From assembly GCA_947652605.1 (NCBI GenBank), contig OX393576.1, forward strand, positions 12,426,575-12,490,574: a DNA stretch of 64,000 nt, written 5' to 3'. Each line of letters starts with the position of its first letter. Position 1 is the first letter of the stretch. This DNA is from Elmis aenea. Taxonomy: Eukaryota; Arthropoda; Insecta; Coleoptera; Elmidae. Position numbers and translations under genes: made by a program. A model generated the notes under the pieces. It made no database searches and was not told the DNA's origin. It saw only the letters and a program-made list of their open reading frames with translations. Of this stretch, positions 35,051 through 48,180 are shown in pieces.

Positions 35051-36164
35051 ATTCATTAACTCTATCATTTTAATATCAAATATGGAGGCTTTAAACCTTT
35101 CCAACTTATATAATGTGTTAGATGCAAAGTAACATTTAATCAAACAAAACAGGTGATATGGAAGGCGTGTGATTCTATGGCAGGTTGTAAAAAAGACATT
35201 TATTACAACAACACAATCAACCAATTAATTAATATTACCGCTTAAAAAAGCAGGAACAGTAACAGATACAAATGGGCCGTTTGTATAAGTCCATTTTGCA
35301 TGTAAATCTTTTTATTGGCTTCCCAAATATTCTTTTAATGTAGTTCTTTTATTTATGTTATACTTAAACGCCATTAAAATCTATAAACTGTTCTTGTTGA
35401 CCAATATTGCGTGTATGTTGATGTATTTGTTTGTTTTAATTTGGTACATCGAATGTATTACTTTACATGAGTCCTAATATTTCTTTTGGTTTGTCCTATA
35501 TAACACAAACCATAAATACAAACAAATTTTGTAAATTCTATTACATTCGTAAAGAATTTTGTCTAAACTGTGTAAAAGTCGTGTTTTTCAAGCGCTGTTT
35601 TTATTTTAACCGTTATACCTTTAATATAAGCATCGCATTTTCATCGTTGTACATTAAACCTATTTATATCTATTAAGAAAGTTTCCAAAGCTCGTTCCTG
35701 TATAGCAATTTATGAAATAATAGTGCGTCCTCCCCTATACGACTAATAAAGAAATCTAACTTATAAATTATTAAGGGTTATCTTCACTTCTTTTAAAAGT
35801 TGAGAAATTATTCATAAAGCTCTTAGTGCATTAGTGAAATGTCTTTTACTGCAATCAATATCGCTCAGTTCTCTTGTTTTTTAAAATTCATGATCCCCTT
35901 AGAACATTATTTGTAGCAATTTCGTTTTTAAATTTTACACAACGCTACAGCAAGAAACAGAACGAAATAATGACACAGTACTGAAATTAGATTTACTTTT
36001 GTATCTCTAGATTTAAGAACGTCGTACTTTCAAATACTCTTGATATTTGTAAGTAAAAATGTATAGAAAACAGAATATTTTTTAACACAAGTTTAATACG
36101 TTTAATGTTTAAGTGTTTAAATAAGTAATTTTAAATACAAATTTGACCAAAAGGGTCGTTTCTT
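35051..36164. other. No gene or repeat recognised
   Basis: AT-rich DNA without inverted ends or splice-bounded frames. Confidence 0.5.
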
Positions 36165-36250
36165 GTTGTAAATCTATACCAGTTTCGAGACTTTGGTCTC
36201 TTCATCAATAGATTATTTTCTTTTATGTAATTGGAGTGTACTTGTATGTA
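36165..36250. repeat. Dispersed repeat tail, GTCTCTTCATCA
   Basis: ACCAGTTTCGAGACTTTGGTCTCTTCATCA resembles DNA at 37345-37410 and at 19885-19921 plus 20467-20490. It is probably the end of a SINE- or LINE-like family; no body is recognised. Confidence 0.45.
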
Positions 36251-37339
36251 TGAATTGGTCTTTAAAAAGAGCCATTGGTAGTTCTTTTCAACTTCTATTG
36301 TGAATTTAATGTCTGTTTGAAATTTGTTACATAATTTAGAAGTTTATGTAATTTCATGTGTCATCAAGGTTTCGTAGCGACCAATAAACATTTTAAAAGT
36401 TTTCAAAGAAGAGATCAAAGTATAATGTATGGCGAAATGTATTTTCAAACAAACGCAACATTGGATTGCAAAAATTTTTAGCAAAGGAAATCCATCTCTA
36501 CTCTACCCTTTAGTTATACTTATTTTTACTCTTTACTTCAATAAAACTTTTTTTTTTCGTAACCATGAAACCAACGGCAACTTCTAAAAATTTTGGACAT
36601 AAAATCAGAAAAATTGCGTTAATCAACAATGGGTATTCGGTGATTATTGATTAGGCACATCTGACCCTCGGATATAGTTGCATTCTATTGGTTAGTTGCA
36701 CTACACAAAGGGGACAGAACTACCCCAATGTCCATAGGGACTGACCCTTCCATACACTATCGGTACTTCACATATCGCATATATGCTAGCCCTTGCGTCA
36801 CTACATGGTAAGGTGAATGATGAGAAGAAAAAAAGAAAAAAAAAGACACAAACATCGTCTACTCCCCTTGGCAGACGTCGCTGCAGTTGAAACAACTTAT
36901 TTCACGTAACAAAAAAACTATTTAATGTAGCCTGCACGATTTAAACAAATATGGTGGCTGATAGATGGGGTGTTCGTTAAGGGTAACTCGAGGATAATTT
37001 AGAATATTTTATTCTTTCAATGGACCCACACAAAATGTGAATATAGCATATGTAGAGAATGGTCCAGTAAAGAATTGAATCAATTTTTGATTCGTTCTAG
37101 ACTGGGCGGAAATAATCTCGATTATTCTTTTGTTGAAATTCTAATTGAGGCAATAATCGTTTGAACGACTGAGATGGGCTAAATAACTGCTAAAATTACA
37201 CATCATTTTTACTTAAAACCACAAAGAGAACATTAAACAATGAATATCAGGCTAATTGAGCAAGGATAACCAACACAATTATAACTGAAAATAAGTTCAA
37301 TTAAAAATCACTTAATTTTTTCAAAGAATTCCTTGTTGT

Positions 37340-37410
37340 GAAAATCCTAGACCAGTTTTAAGAATCTTCGCTCTTCATCAGTTGCAGTCTAATTTACTTT
37401 TGTAAACGAT
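37340..37410. repeat. Dispersed repeat tail, empty site for a hAT-like insertion
   Basis: CTCTTCATCAGTTGCAGTCT here is uninterrupted, whereas the copy at 19.9-20.5 kb carries the 545-bp element exactly within the 8-bp ATCAGTTG. Confidence 0.6.
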
Positions 37411-37465
37411 AACTTCTAAAAAGGGCAACTGATTGTTCTTTTTAACCTTTACTGTAAATGTTAGA

Positions 37466-38524
37466 TAGGGTGTTTCTTACATATTGCAAAAAATTTTGGG
37501 AGGTGATTCCTTATCAAAAATTAAGGGGGTCTCTCATATACATTTTTTTTCTTTGGCGTCTCCTTTCGGAGTTACACCCTCCTAAAGGGGAGCGGTAAAA
37601 TTTGGTTTTTAGCTTATTTCTCAAATTTGGATAAATGTAGGAGACTGCCAGATGTTTTATACTTATTAAAAGGTTTCCCAAGATAATATTTTCAATCATC
37701 TTCCACCTTCACAGGGGGCTGAAAAATGCGACTCCTGTTGTTTTTTTTTATCAGAACTTATTGATGGGTTAAAATTTTGCAATTTATTGAAAGCTTGGTT
37801 TATTAAGAGTTTTTTTTTATTCGTTAGTTTTTCTCGTAAAACCTACAGTTTTTGAGTAAAAAATATAATAAGTAAACTTACACCATTAAATATTCCAAAA
37901 TAAAACGATTCGTTTTGGTGGTTACCATGGTTTGTTTATGTTCATATTGGGTATAATTGACGGACGTTTTAGCGTTGCCGCCTCGTAAACGTCAAAATGA
38001 ATTACACCCGTCAATTCTACCCAATATGAACATAAACAAACTATGGTAACCACCAAAATGAATCGTTTTATTTTAGAATATTTGATGGATCATGTTCCCT
38101 CATTCTATATTTTACTCAAAAACTGTAGGTTTTACGAGAAAAACTAACGAATAAAAAAAACTCTAAATAAACCAAGCTTTCAAAAATAATTTAAAATTGC
38201 AAAATTTTAACCCACCAAAAAGTTCTGATAAAAAAAACAACAGGGGTCGCACTTTTCATCCCCCTGTGAAGGAAGGAGATGATTGAAAATATTACTATGG
38301 GAAACCTTTTAATAAGTAGTATAAAACATCTACCAAATATAATTCTCCTACATATATCCAAATTTGAGAAATAAAATATAAACTTAATTGTACCTCTCCC
38401 CTTTAGGGAGTTGTAACTCCGAAAGGAGACGTCTAAGGAAAAAATGTTATAAGAAAGACCCCCCTTAATTTTCGATAAGGAATCACCTCCCGATTTTTTT
38501 TTGCAGTATTTAAGAAACACCCTG
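37466..38524. mobile_element. AGGGTGTTTCTTA fold-back element
   Basis: A 1.06-kb palindrome whose arms include GGAGGTGATTCCTTATC and the mirror GATAAGGAATCACCTCCC, and a very well conserved inner part (TTCGTTAGTTTTTCTCGT and its mirror) around a short CpG-containing loop near 37965-38010. A single arm of this family is inside 19922-20466. Confidence 0.88.
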
Positions 38525-39479
38525 TATATGAGTGAATGTTATTCATATATTTTAGAAATTAATTCAGTTTGTTTAACCCACATGACTACATGGCGAAATT
38601 ATTAATATTTCTTGGCCAACTGATGGTTTATACTGATAATTTGATAGGGCTTTGTTTTCGAGATGTTCCATGAATATATTTGCAGATATTGGGCATAACT
38701 GTGAGCTACTTGCTGTTCCACTAATTTGCTTATAATTTTTAAAAAATAAGTTATATAGTTGAGTTATATTTGATCCTCTTATTTAAAAAAAGACATTTTA
38801 TTAAATATATACCATTGCAAAATTACTAACCATCACAAAATTCTTGTCAAGTATCGAGAAACATCGAAATATCTGCAATACCTGAATGTTTCGGACATAT
38901 TGACTTGGAGGAGGATGAAAGTAATAATGTTAGGTGTTTAATAAATTTTATGTCAGGCATAAGATTAATGTCTTTTCCAGCCTTTGTCTGTAGGGAGTAC
39001 GATACAAGCTGCGAATAGGAATGTGCCATAGTGTTAATAGTGCGTTATTGAAAATAACCGATCGTATCAGGTAAAACACACCCCATCACTAATAAATGCC
39101 GAACGGCCAACCAAACTCACGGACAAACGAATAGTCCGTAATAAAAATATTGTTTTTGCCGCGAAAACGGGTTGCAGTAGCTATAATCCACTTTATTGAA
39201 TGATGTATCAAGTTATTTAACTTTTAGTATAGCCAGTGGAGGCGAGTAAATAAAAGTTTTTAGCTTTTTGTAGCACACTAACTTCTATCTTTCAGAAAGA
39301 AGTTAAAATCTTTTATGGCAGAGAAAAATTAAGTTACTATCATTTGTTTAATCACTTTAATTTAATTGAATCTAATTAAACTATATGGGTTTTATATCCA
39401 ACAAAGCAAATCAAAATTTAACACGTCTATCTATCGGTGAATATTCAAATTTTACTGTAGCAGGAAGTATTGTATATCA
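38525..39479. other. No gene or repeat recognised
   Basis: AT-rich, with a slightly GC-richer stretch near 39040-39180. Confidence 0.5.
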
Positions 39480-39736
39480 TTTTTAACACTTGACCTTTAA
39501 AAAATATTTCAGGAACGGTTTTCCAAACCAAATTTTAGAAACTCTATAGTTAAAATTGTAGTCTTTAGTTGTTTTTTTTTTTAAACATCAGGAACTGCAC
39601 ACAATACCGACACTTTCATTTGAATTTTTAGCAGGTATATTAGAACGCACTTCTTGGCTAATTTAACCATCTTTATATCTCTAACAGTTTCCAAGATTCC
39701 CCTCTGAGGGTATTTTACAAACACTGGGTGCTCCAC
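39480..39736. mobile_element. Fragment of the 25.4-kb CAGGGTG-type family
   Basis: Reverse-complement similarity to 25442-25570, ending with ACACTGGGTGCTCC in place of a normal end. Only one side is recognisable. Confidence 0.5.
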
Positions 39737-40442
39737 ATTCGTCTATTAATCTTTTTTGATAAGTTAAGCTTCGTTTAAGGGTTAAACAGCATAAAAACCA
39801 TGGTAACACACTTCCGTATAATCGTCAGACAAAAAACTAAAAGTTACCCCTTTCTACCTGGTCGCGTGCCCGCTATAAAACGGCACTAATAAGCGGTTAA
39901 CCTCTTATAACTTAATAAAAAAGGAACCTTTAAACACGTCCTGTGAGGGTAGTTCTAACCCTTACGATAATTTTTTTACGGTTTTTTACCTGGTCACGCG
40001 TTTCGTCTCTATGCGCGCACAGTCGGTATTTAGTGGGCTGTAAAAAAGTATTGTAAATAAAGGGTGAATAGAGTTTATAAAGATCCGTGTTTATTTGTAT
40101 AGGAATGGGTGACAAGGACCTTTGAAGATATTTTGCGAATGGAGGATGAATTTAGGTTAACAAAAAATGAGTATTGTATTACATCAACAATTCCAAAACA
40201 GAAAAAAAACTACAAAATATATCTTCTTCTTCTTCGTCAGCTTACGTCTTTCTACCTTTGCTGTTTGGCTTTTTTTATTCCCTTTTATTGATGTGAAATC
40301 TACTTGTAAGTCTTCCTTCGTCTCTTCCTATTTTTAGCCATATCTCTAACCCTATCTTATTCTGTTCTTGGCGAATTTTTTATCTCCTCATTCCAATATT
40401 TCCCTGGTCTAACCTTCCCACTTTCTTTCACTTCGTACTCAA

Positions 40443-41280
40443 CCGCGTGTAAACAAAGTGTGGTACACTCCCTTTTTTTTCTCTTTAGTTTTGATTTTAG
40501 ATTAATGAAATTTTAGACTTACGAAATCTGCAAAAAACCGGATTTTTTAAGTACATGCACACAATTGTTTCACTTCCGGTTTAGCCGGAAATGACTCCAA
40601 CTTTGTTATTTTAAATAGAACACCCTGTATATTTTTACATTTTTGGAAAGAGGGAGCGATTTTGGACACAACTGCTCTATCTTGGCTAATTTTTATAACT
40701 TCAAATAATTTTTCAACCAAAATTACATTTGTTATTAAGGTTGCCGTAATAAAAATACAAGATATTGGTATCGATGGATTCGTTAGAAGATGCTCCATTT
40801 AAATAACCGCTTGTACCACCATATATCTATTTAAAAAAAATTGACTTTTTGTCAAAAAAATTTATTCCGCAACCTTCAAAGCCGATTAAAGTAACTTAAA
40901 TGTCAATTCACATTTACAAAAACGTTTTTTGGACAATTGTTGACAAAACAAAATTCAATTTATACAGGTCACAGCACACTTAATAAAAAATTAAATTTTA
41001 GTTTAAAAAATTTTTGAGGTTATAAAACTTAACCAAAATAGTGCAGTTGTAACCAAAATCGCTTCCTCTTTCCAAAAATGTTAAAATATACAGGGTGTTC
41101 CATTTAAAATAACAAAGTTGGGGTGATTTCCGGCGAAACCGGAAGTGAAACAATTGTGTGCATGTGCTCAAAAAAACAGGTTTTTTGCACATATCATATG
41201 TCTAAAATTTCATTTATCTAAAATCAAAACTAAAGACAAAAATGGGGTGTACCGTGTACTACACTTCATTTACATTCGAT
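40443..41280. mobile_element. CCGGGTGTAAATG family fold-back, older copy
   Basis: The same arm blocks as 49408-50695 in inverted order (GTGGTACACTCCC, CACTTCCGG, GAACACCCTGTA, then mirrored), but a shorter centre and mutated ends. The TA duplication is no longer visible. It may interrupt LINE debris on either side. Confidence 0.8.
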
Positions 41281-41479
41281 ATAGTCTTTTCTTGCATTCT
41301 CTCATCTCCTATTTGGTATACATCGATCTTAGCTGTGCCTCTAGATGTTGTGCTAAATTGTATTTACTTGAGATTTTTCTGAATGTGCTTTTGTCCCTAA
41401 GTGATTTTTCTTTATTTTGTTTTAAACCCTCATTTTAATACTTCTACTCTGACTTGTTTGATTTTTACATGGTCCATAA

Positions 41480-42070
41480 AAGCATCAATAGATTAGGACA
41501 AGACTAAACAACATGATGAATCTTCATCCTTTAGATTTTTCCTTTTCAATTTATTTTTAATAGTTCCCTTATTGCCAAAAACGTCTTTTTTGTTAACTAT
41601 ATTCGTTTTTTTCACTGTCCATCTCTCCCTTACAATGTAGGTACACTCGCAGGTATTAGTAGATTCCAAATGTTCTAGCTGTATCCTATCCAAGCTTAAT
41701 TTGTTTTCAACCATTTGTGCGCTTAAAACGGTACATTTTTCTTTATTTATTGTCTTTATATTATGTCTTATTATAGTTAATTAAAACCCTATTCATACCT
41801 CAACATTTTGCTTAAGTTTTTTTTTTTGTAATGATAACTAGCATCACCAAATCGTCTGCAAAAATTTACTCGTTGAATTTTATACTTTCCATTTTTCTAT
41901 ATCCACGCCTAAAGGGTTTAATATACTGTCTGCAAGCCGTTATCTCATTATCCATTACTGCTGAGAGTAACAATGCGCCAGGTAAAATCTTTATCTTACT
42001 ACTCCTTCTGCCATTTCAAATTCAAAGTATATTTACAACCTTATTGAAAGCAAATTTAATCACATCTAAC
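41480..42070 (-). pseudogene. LINE reverse transcriptase fragment with FADD box
   Basis: Minus-strand translation gives PGALLLSAVMDNEITACRQ, then FNE, a stop, and IFADDLVMLVIIT (about 41830-41880). This matches the order of reverse transcriptase motifs B and C, with an intact FADD catalytic box. Downstream lies MVENKLSLDRIQLEHLEST. It is a short, decayed fragment of an RTE-like element, distinct from the copies at 7150-8371 and 46040-46590. The adjoining DNA at 40300-40440 may be more of the same element, split by the fold-back insertion at about 40443-41280; that link is tentative. Confidence 0.6.
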
Positions 42071-44417
42071 GATACCATCAACAAGTAGATAGAAATAAAG
42101 ATAACCCACTGCACAATAATAACACAAAGTATTAATAACCGATCGATCATGTTTATTCTACAATTTGTTACAACCCTTTGTGTGCCCACAAAGAGTGCAA
42201 ACCCTTTTCGGCTCAGTGTTACAGGTAGTTAACCCCATGTTTTTATTACAATAACACTTCATGCACCAAACTAAATCCTTTTATTATTTGTGTTACCACC
42301 ATTATCGCAATAACAGGACGAATTGTTTAAAATTATTTTGGGTAGGTTTCGTACTTTTACTTTCACCGCCGAGGGTACCATCAATATATCAAGCACGCGC
42401 TGAAAGTTATGTTGAAAGTTTTTTTGTGCGGAGAAGGGTTGGGAATAGGTAAGGGGTTGTTTTTATTAACCCCACAACGTTTTTACCGGATCCGTTTAAA
42501 AACGGTATTCAGCTCCGGATGCCATAAATAAGCGGTCATAATTTTACATTAAAAAGTCAATTAGTTGCTTTACAAACATTACTAAATTAATCTATTATGA
42601 TCATTTTGCTTTACTAAGTGTGTTGAAGTTGACCAATTTTAAATTTTAAGTCACTTTAATTTCCATATAACGGTATAAAAGTAATCTTTTCAACAATCAT
42701 ATTAACAACAAATGTTATATTAGTGTTTTAATTATAGCATATCTCGGTAAGATCATTTTAACCGTAATAATTCAACTGCTTGGAACTTGCTACAAACAAC
42801 ATGAGCCAATATTATTTTGTAGATAATAATAATATTAATTTAATGATTCTCAGAACTAATAGAGTGGCTAGAACAAGTTTCTTCCAAGTTGTGGTCATCT
42901 GTGGTATTGAAAGATTTAGCATATTTTCGAAGCGTATAATCATGTGTTAGTTTATATAGTTTTGAGAAAACATGTGGCAAGTGTTCAAACTAAATGAAAA
43001 TTATTGGTTGTAGTTAAACCACAAACTAATAAGTGTGTGTTTCTTTCTCAAAAACAAAGGTGTATAAGTTTATTATCTACTTAAATATCAACTAAATTAT
43101 ATTACATTCATGTAAACAACCTTTTCTTTAAAATGCTCTTTTAATTTTTTGTAAAGTGTATTTTAAATTGATACACATTCCATTATCGATTCGTAATAAT
43201 TTTTCGTGTTATCACAATGAAATGTTTGGAGGAGATAAGATTTAAACGACACCAAAAATAGTTTCAAAACACCCCAGCGATTCAATTTTTCTGTAAATGA
43301 TTCCCATTTCCAACAAAACTTTCAGAGTTTTAACATCTACTTCTGAATTATTGCTTTTGTTATAAGATACAAACAGGAAAAGATAAGGATGACTTAAATT
43401 TATTTGTTATGTAAGAAACAGCGTCTCTAGTCAACAATTTTAGGAGCAACTACAATCATTGAAAATATTTTTTACAAAAACGTCTTTTTTTTTAGTTCTT
43501 TTTGCATTCGATTCATTACCATTTCATTTTTATTATTTTTTAATGAATTATGTTTAAGGTAAATTACTACTGTTGTGGTAGGTTATAAAACTTTTCATTA
43601 CAAAAAAAAATCAAGTGATTTAAAACAGTTTTTTAAACACAAGTGGTTTATACAGAGCAGAGATGTTATAGTAATTTATTGTACTTCAACATACGTATAA
43701 TGTTGTGCAATAATGAACAAAATTATGTACACCCCATACTTAAAATTAAGGGGATAAATTGTCTAGCTAATAAAATGGGTTTGATATAATAGGAAGTTAC
43801 AAAAAATACAACAAATACAACAGCCCTAAGTAGTATTAAATGCTTACATTGTGTCCAATTAAGATGCCTTAATAAAAAGGAAATTTTAGAGCTTTTTGTG
43901 GTATTTTTACCCTTTAACAAGAGCTACCCTTTTTTAACTTTGGCTGGCAGCACACGATGAATTGGTCACCTGTCTCTACAAAAGGGTAAAATTAACCCTT
44001 AACCGGGGCTTATTACACCACCTGTCTCCCCTTATGCACGTCAGGGTTGAAACGATAACGGCATTCATTTTTGTTTGTTTTAGTAACTTACACTTTCTTC
44101 GTGTATTTCTGACATTTCGCGTTACCTGGTAAATAGCGTAGAGCTAAAACTACCCACAAATTGTAAGGGTTGTCGCGTGCTCCGCTGCTATTTTCAACCT
44201 TCACAAAGCACTTCCGTCAGATCTCGTTTATAAAATATTATCTTGGTGTATCTTGGTTTTATTGTCTGCAGAAAACCGCGCATTATGATAGATAACTCGT
44301 GGAAAATATAATGTGACTAAAACAGTTGTCCTTAATTACATTTTCGGTCCGCATTACTGTGAAATATTTATGTTATTTAGCCACTGGAAACGTCCAAAAG
44401 GGACGAAACTGAATATT
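42071..44417. other. Unassigned DNA with AGGGTT/AACCCTT words
   Basis: Clusters of AACCCTT or AGGGTT occur at about 42165-42475 and 43905-44175, like the denser one at 34775-35050. The interval 42480-43880 is plain AT-rich DNA. A 63-codon frame at 42261-42452 has a donor-like end but no family. Confidence 0.4.
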
Positions 44418-45627
44418 GGTAGAAACTATACAAAATATGTTCATTGTTCATGCATTCCGCCTGAAACATGTGCCACACGTCTAAAAAGTAACTGAGGTAA
44501 TTATGATTGCCAAATCTGGTAAACCCCTGAACGATGTCTCATCATACTATTTCGCTACTCCCAATAGTGTCAAAATTATTCGAAAAACTGCTTCTGAAGC
44601 GCTTAAAACCAATTATTGAAAGCAAGAATCTAATTGCTAATCACCAGTTTGGATTTAGGAAAAGGCACTCGACAATCGATCAGGTTCATCGAATAACGGA
44701 CATCATTGAAAAAGCGTATGAAGAAAAGAAAATATGCTCAGTCATATGTCATATTCCTAGATGTAGCCCAGGCGTTTGACAAAGTCTGGCATGAAGGACT
44801 AGAGGAAAAGCTAAAGAACATGGTGCCAAAATAATAAAATCTTACATATCCGATCGAATGTTTCATGTCAAGCAAGAGAGATATTACTCGAACATGAGGA
44901 ATTTAAATGCAGGAGTATCCCAAGGCAGTGTTTTGCGACCTATTTTATACTTGCTGTACACTTGCGACATTCCACAGATTCAAAACGTCACAATTGCAGC
45001 TTTTGCTGACCATACAGCCATCTTGGCAATTTGTAATGACAATGTAGGAACAGCTGCTAAATTTCAAGAAGCTTGCAACAGAGTAACCGATTGGTCTAAG
45101 AGGTGGAGAGTAAGAGTCAACGAGAATAAATCGGCGCATATTGACTTTACCTACAAGCAAAATGAACAATTCCTGATATCAATAAACAATGCCAAAATTC
45201 CACGATACAGCAAAATAGAGAAAAAAACTTGACCCTTAATACACAAAAAAATGTAGTTTTTAATTGGAAGAAAATCACAATTGTCTGTGCATAATAAGTT
45301 ACTACTGTACAAACAAATCCTAAAAGCCAGTCTGGACTTATGAGGTTCAGCTCTGGAGATGTGCAGCCGAAAGCAACATAGATGAGATCCAGGTCTTTCA
45401 AAGTAGAGTGCTCCGAGGTATTGTCGATGCTCTATCTATGGTACTATCAGAATGACCACGTACGCAGAGATCTGAAGATTTCAACCGTCAGCAAAGAGAT
45501 CACAAAGTTCGCAGAAAAACACGAGGGAAGACTTCACTCCCATGGCAACACCGAGTTGCTGCAGCTCCTAGATAATGCTGGTTTGAAAAGAAGGCTCAAA
45601 AGGATCAAACCTTTTGAAGTGGTGTAG
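44418..45627 (+). pseudogene. Jockey-clade LINE reverse transcriptase, decayed
   Basis: A remnant of the ORF2 reverse transcriptase of a jockey-type non-LTR retrotransposon. In order there are: a linker with EVIMIAKSGKPLNDVSSY (44490-44545); then, after a frameshift, ISLLPIVSKLFEKLLLKRLK; HQFGFRKRHSTIDQVHRITD; after a second shift FLDVAQAFDKVWHEGL (about 44750-44795); AGVSQGSVLRPILYLLYTCD; and the catalytic box region, read as FADH instead of FADD (about 45000-45012). The thumb region (LSVHNKLLLYKQIL) follows after a deletion, and the C-terminal part ends at a stop at 45627 (LLDNAGLKRRLKRIKPFEVV). The frameshifts, deletion and lost catalytic Asp make it inactive. AT-rich DNA to about 45830 may be its 3-prime untranslated region. 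It is flanked upstream by a cluster of AGGGTT motifs. Confidence 0.85.
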
Positions 45628-46039
45628 TGTATATTGTGATACAGTGCTAAAGCAGAGCATAGTGAACCTGTGCGTAACACGACAAACTGGTGTTTTGTGT
45701 TAGAAACCAAGAAACACCAATGGGAACATCTTGAAAAAATACCTAGTCTTAAAGAATTTTAGAATAAAATTGTAGATAAGTCTCCCTAGACTATAGTAAC
45801 AATATTTTAATATAGAGGGGAAAAATTGTCCATGCAGTGGCGACTCTTAAATTAGTACTAGGTTACAAGAGATCTCTTACCAAATAATTTGTTTGAAGTA
45901 GGAATATATTTTTTTTAAAAGTAAATGTTGTTATATGGTACCGCAAAATGGGAGTAGTTGGGCGTTAGAAATGAAGTGTTACATCATTTTTAATCTTGTA
46001 AATTTCGCTGTCGAAATATTTTTTCCTAGTTCTTGATTA

Positions 46040-46590
46040 TGTTCCTCCACCTTACTTTATCTTTGGTTAACTGCGGAACATCTTTCAGCTGACTCCTTTT
46101 TCTTCCGATCTCTCCATAACTTTGTTTTGCCATTTGGTTACTAGTCTTCCTCTATTCCCTTATTCCTTAATCTTCATTTATCGTCTTATTTTCGCGCACC
46201 TACTTTCTGGCCTGGCATTCGTTACAGATGTCTCAGGCGTCTTTGTTGGTTTTTAATATCTTCCACCCAATTTATTCATGACCTTATTAATTAGGCTACA
46301 TCTTTTAATTCTTCTTAAGAATATCGTCCCCCGAGTCTGTATTATTTGTGTTTGCGTTCGTATTATTGCCCCCAACCAAAATATTTAAAGCAGTGTACGT
46401 CCCAATACTTGCAGTTTTTCTAAACTGCAAGTATTGGAACGTACACTGCTTTAAATATTCGAGTCTTAGATTTCTTACGGGATCTCCTTCTTACCTATCA
46501 AGCATTTATTAGTGGCGTGATAAAATTTCGTCGGTGCAGCTATTCTGTTATTCAGATCTATTACCAATTTACCATTCTTTACAATTATTT
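46040..46590 (-). pseudogene. Second RTE-type LINE fragment with internal hairpin
   Basis: This minus-strand DNA matches the 3-prime half of the remnant at 7150-8371: the pieces equivalent to the NRIAA, AVYVPIL and C-terminal basic tail regions can be followed in the same order at 46560 down to 46080. It is more decayed, with many stops. It is interrupted by a 38-bp inverted duplication of its own sequence (46380-46459), described separately. No intact frame remains. Confidence 0.65.
46380..46459. repeat. Near-perfect 38-bp-stem hairpin
   Basis: The left arm 46380-46417 and right arm 46422-46459 are reverse complements over 38 bp with a single mismatch, separated by a 4-base loop. The arms derive from LINE coding sequence (the segment that encodes KAVYVPIL), so this is a local inverted duplication and not a transposon end. 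Confidence 0.9.
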
Positions 46591-46849
46591 TTCCTAGTTA
46601 CAAACACCAAATTTGTAATATCTTATATCAATGATGAGAGACAGCAAAAAAATCAGTTTTTCAGGGTATTTCAGGAAACGCGTATAATATGCACATTTTC
46701 AGTTTATGTTACCACTAATTCTTTGCCAATTTAGCTCTCTTTAACGGTTTTTCATGTTATTCATTCACTCGAAATGTCGACTTTGTTTTAAAGTAAAATC
46801 AATTTAAATGAAATTACTTTGGGAACAACAGCAAACAACAAATGTCATA

Positions 46850-47040
46850 GCAGCGATCAAGCAAATCATCCGTCCTTTGAAATTAGCGGCCACAAAATTA
46901 CCGGCCTTTATTTAACATGCCTCTAAAACCTTGTCAAAACTAGACCTTAAACTCACTTTACGTAAAGTATTGATCTACATTAAGTAATCTGCAGATCCCA
47001 CCTAGTTCCGGTGATAAATTGGTGGTTTTATTTTACCTTT
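46850..47040. promoter_or_regulatory. Motif-dense patch with TTACGTAA palindrome
   Basis: A perfect 14-bp palindrome ACTTTACGTAAAGT at 46955-46968 contains TTACGTAA, the site of PAR/E4BP4-type bZIP factors. A TCF-like CCTTTGAA lies nearby. No coding or repeat signal. Inference only. Confidence 0.25.
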
Positions 47041-47659
47041 TCCTAACAAAATGCGTGTTGAACCTTGAATAACAGGCATTTGCTTTAACGTCTACTATTA
47101 GTTAAAATACGTTCCTCATATTATGTTTGCAAGATACCAATACATTTCTAGGTTCTTAGAATCGATTTTGGGCCTATTAATTGCCCATCGGTTCACAGCT
47201 GCCAATAATTATTTGAAAGTATTTACAAAGGCGGAAAAGATATTTTAAACTACCGAACAAAAGCATACAAGTTATGCACAAATAAACAAAAGACATATAT
47301 TTTGTGGTTAATTGAAAAACCGAAACATTTTTAAACCAATATTTTCATGAAAAATGGAAAAGTACAGACTGCGTTTTTCTTCGAAAAACTCTATTTAAAA
47401 AAAACTAATGCAACTGACTTAAAACGTTCAATTCACGTTATTCATACCTTAAATAACAATTATGCGCCCTTATTTCGTTGAAATACAATTTTAATATTTC
47501 TGGAATAATGAAACTTCATAAAAATTATAGTTTTTAAATATCTTATTATTAACTAAAGCGATTTGTTATACCCTAAATGATTTTGCCAACGGTCTCTTAT
47601 GTTTATGTTCCATTTCGTTATAAAAAATAGCTTTTAAAATTTGTGCAGAATTTTGTAAT

Positions 47660-48180
47660 CCAATATCTATGAAAAGGCCTCCTACAAAGAAGAGGGTGTA
47701 GTGGCATATGGCTTACAACGTATATAACCAACAAAACTCCAATTATTTTTGCAAATGCAGCCCTAGGTACCAATTCACCGCGAGTTCACCATCGAAAAGG
47801 ATGAGTAACATCAAGCAAGCCGTAAATAATGTGCATATGACGTCACTGACCCTCACTGGCCAATGGCCATTGACCACTCCCTTAATACATACGTTAGGGG
47901 TGCATATACCATTACAAAAGTAACCAAATTCCGAGCCGAATCGAGACAATACGGGGCAAGATTACACTGAATTTTTTTGTTGGTAAAACTTGTTCCCCTT
48001 TTGTGCACAACACTAGACAACCGCGAAAAAACGATACATTTTATGACCACGACATCGTCACGCGAAAAACATTAACGCAAAAAATACGGCGCCATTTTTA
48101 TAGTGATAACTACTGCCCTTTGCTAAGCACCCTCCTAATCAGCAATTTCACCAACTGGGTACGCACTTCCTTATCGCTTC
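47660..48180. promoter_or_regulatory. Candidate regulatory region with perfect CRE
   Basis: TGACGTCA at 47838-47845, then CTGGCCAATGGCCATTG (an inverted CCAAT-containing motif) and several CpG. The frames of 60-102 codons here overlap on both strands and none looks like a protein. It could be a promoter or enhancer. Confidence 0.3.

Noticed and set aside
42261..42452. An exon ending at the donor-like AATAG|GTAAGG
   Set aside because: No convincing acceptor or partner exon, and the frame lacks recognisable features.
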